Below, in pieces: positions 62,532 to 64,000 of a stretch of DNA of 64,000 nt. The DNA lies in NCBI RefSeq assembly GCF_001715195.1, contig NZ_MDWE01000022.1, positions 1 to 64,000 on the forward strand, written 5' to 3'. Numbering within the stretch: position 1 is the first letter of the stretch; each line of letters starts with the position of its first letter. This DNA is from Rhodohalobacter halophilus (lineage in GTDB: Bacteria; Bacteroidota; Rhodothermia; Balneolales; Balneolaceae). The notes beneath the pieces are model-generated. The model worked only from the letters and a program-made list of their open reading frames with translations, ran no database searches and was not told where the DNA came from. The translations under genes were made by a program, and so were the position numbers.

Positions 62532-63899
62532 TCAGACTTCAAAAACTGTAACCCGTGGTTCTGCAACCTCTTTATCAAGCAGAGCGGGCCAGTAGGCTAC
62601 CACTTCACTTGCCTTGGGTCTACCGCCTGCAAATCCGGTCACCCCGCTCGGACCGGTTAAAATTAACGGCGCGATCTCCATTCCAAAACGATTCAGATCA
62701 TCGCGGGAATCGCCATGAACCGAGATCCGGAGCTGCACTTCATTCATCTCACTTAAGTTATCATTCAGAAGGTCCGAATCTTCATTACAGGCGTTAAGTC
62801 CTACATATTCTACATTTGTATCCCTGAATTTAATGCCAATTTTTTCAGCTCGCTTCAATAATATTTCTCCTGCAGCCCGGGCCTTTTTCACGGCATCCGG
62901 CCAGCTATAAACCAATGTGGAAGAGAGTTTATATCCGTCTATGTAACTGGCAGATATTTTATAAGTTGGTGTGGCGGGTTTTCCGGTAATTCCCCAAACT
63001 TTCACACGATTCTTGCCCTCCTGTTTTAACCGGATTGAAGTAAAATCGGCGATACAGTCAGGAGTAATGTAGCTTGACGGATCTCCAATCTCATACAAAA
63101 GCTGCTCTTTGACGGTCTTTTCAGAAACCAGCCCGCCTGTGTTGTCGTGTTTGGTCACATAAAAGGTTCCATCCGGATGTGCTTCAATAATCGGAAACCC
63201 GATATCCACAAAATCCTCTACCTCTTCCCAGTCGGTGAAATTCCCGCCGGATACCTGTGCCCCACACTCAATGATGTGTCCGGCAATTGTACCGGTCGAC
63301 ATCAAATCATAGTCTTCAAAATTCCATCCAAATTCATACACCATGGGAGCTAAAGTTAAACCTGTATCGGTTACCCGGCCGGTAATCACAATATCTGCAC
63401 CCTCCTCAAGGGCCTGAACAATTGGGCGGCAACCGAAGTAGATATTAGCGCTGAGCAGTTCATCTTTCACTTTTGCGATGGGCTCTCCCGTCTCCATATT
63501 GTTGAGCTCATGGCCATTACCGATAATCTGATCCAGGTCGGGCAGAATATCATCGCCATCTACCACAGCCACTTTCAATCCGGATACACCTTTCTCTTTT
63601 GCCACTTTCAGGATGGCATCTTTACAGGCGTTTGGGTTTACACCGCCTGCATTTGAGATCACTTTAACACCGTCATTGCTGATCTCATCCAGTGTTCGTT
63701 CAATCACGGTTACAAAATCCCGGGCGTAGCCGAAATTTTCGTTTCTCATGCGCTGTTTCTGCATGATTGACATAGTCACCTCGGCGAGGTAATCCATCAC
63801 CAGGTAGTCAATTTCGCCTCGTTTAACCTGCTCAACAGGTGCATCGGGCAGATCACCCCAGAACCCCTGACCAGACGCAATTCGTATATACTCTTTCAA
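62532..63899 (-). CDS. AtuA (DUF1446) family protein
   Basis: A 455-residue protein of the acyclic terpene utilization AtuA family. The N-terminal half has IRIASGQGFWGDLPDAPVEQVKRGEIDYLVMDYLAEVTM and VISNAGGVNPNACKDAILKVA, followed by ADIVITGRVTDTGLTLAPMVYEFGW, all DUF1446 hallmarks. AtuA is tied to citronellol/geraniol or branched acyl degradation in Pseudomonas, but the family is broad. It lies at the window edge, on the minus strand, with its upstream gene outside. Confidence 0.88.
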   Translation of the reverse strand: MKEYIRIASGQGFWGDLPDAPVEQVKRGEIDYLVMDYLAEVTMSIMQKQRMRNENFGYARDFVTVIERTLDEISNDGVKVISNAGGVNPNACKDAILKVAKEKGVSGLKVAVVDGDDILPDLDQIIGNGHELNNMETGEPIAKVKDELLSANIYFGCRPIVQALEEGADIVITGRVTDTGLTLAPMVYEFGWNFEDYDLMSTGTIAGHIIECGAQVSGGNFTDWEEVEDFVDIGFPIIEAHPDGTFYVTKHDNTGGLVSEKTVKEQLLYEIGDPSSYITPDCIADFTSIRLKQEGKNRVKVWGITGKPATPTYKISASYIDGYKLSSTLVYSWPDAVKKARAAGEILLKRAEKIGIKFRDTNVEYVGLNACNEDSDLLNDNLSEMNEVQLRISVHGDSRDDLNRFGMEIAPLILTGPSGVTGFAGGRPKASEVVAYWPALLDKEVAEPRVTVFEV

Positions 63900-64000
63900 A
63901 ATAGCTCCATTTTTTATTTAGACATCGTAGTAAAATATCGGAATTTTCCCCAAAGTTGCGAAACGGGAATTGAATTAGATCAAGTCCGGTAAACGCTTCT

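Noticed and set aside
63950-63990. TTAGATCAAG as an Fnr box near the window end
   Set aside because: Only one half resembles TTGAT-N4-ATCAA; the other half is absent.
1-64000. CRISPR arrays, tRNA, rRNA, IS elements
   Set aside because: No evenly spaced direct repeats, no T-loop signature, no rRNA segment and no transposase or integrase motifs were recognised.

Overview
The window reads as a chromosomal segment of a free-living, probably aerobic or facultative, heterotroph of the Bacteroidota/Balneolota kind. This is inferred, not proven. The basis is a bacterial mevalonate operon with a class II HMG-CoA reductase, Bacteroidota-style S9 and M28 secreted peptidases and lipoproteins, frequently weak Shine-Dalgarno signals, DUF2249/RIC/NnrS-like nitrosative-stress genes, and a core gene repertoire typical of that group. 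No rRNA, tRNA, CRISPR array, integrase or transposase was seen.

Region 1 (1-10,040) holds small redox and stress genes: a VOC protein, a FrnE-like DsbA protein, DoxX, YceI and a nitroreductase. Then comes a nitrosative-stress group: a Rossmann protein with two Fnr-type boxes upstream, a Crp/Fnr regulator, a cytochrome c'-like protein, a group III truncated globin, an NnrS-like membrane protein, a SufT/PaaD-like (DUF59) protein, single and triple DUF2249 proteins, a RIC-like protein that has lost its metal ligands, and a SufR-like regulator with an Fe-S cysteine motif.

Region 2 (10,234-14,712) is a three-gene mevalonate operon: diphosphomevalonate decarboxylase, phosphomevalonate kinase, and one polypeptide that joins HMG-CoA reductase to mevalonate kinase. 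Together these carry HMG-CoA to isopentenyl diphosphate.

Region 3 (15,181-21,834) is a one-directional copper/nitrite/NO cluster: a small secreted Cys/His protein, NirK-type copper nitrite reductase, NirV-like protein, SCO, two cupredoxins, an Rrf2 regulator without cluster cysteines, canonical RIC, a CopD-like protein and two paralogous four-helix membrane proteins. No nitric oxide reductase is visible in the window, so reduction of nitrite to NO followed by scavenging and Fe-S repair is the working model. Two of the copper sites have unusual residues at the axial-ligand position.

Region 4 (22,092-37,558) mixes metabolism and housekeeping: a semialdehyde dehydrogenase, tryptophanase-like lyase, ADP-forming acyl-CoA synthetase, ECF sigma factor, small outer-membrane barrel, Ppx/GppA phosphatase, PrmA, a metallopeptidase-like protein with a changed HExxH motif, a lipoprotein, a CoA-transferase, a degenerate AAA+ protein, an M28 lipoprotein peptidase, an SDR, GatA and TatA.

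Region 5 (37,753-56,098) begins with a frameshifted S9 peptidase and continues with core information genes: asnS with an inserted helical segment, an M16 peptidase, pnp, rpsO, ribF, truB, rbfA, infB, nusA and rimP (with a possible terminator/antiterminator leader), then DUF192, fbp, coaE, prfB with its programmed +1 frameshift, and a YqjD-like protein.

Region 6 (56,265-63,899) has a BmrC/BmrD-type heterodimeric ABC exporter pair with an RNase Z gene between the two subunits, a renalase-like flavoprotein, and an AtuA-family protein. Three kinds of short dispersed palindromes lie between genes in the first 15 kb.
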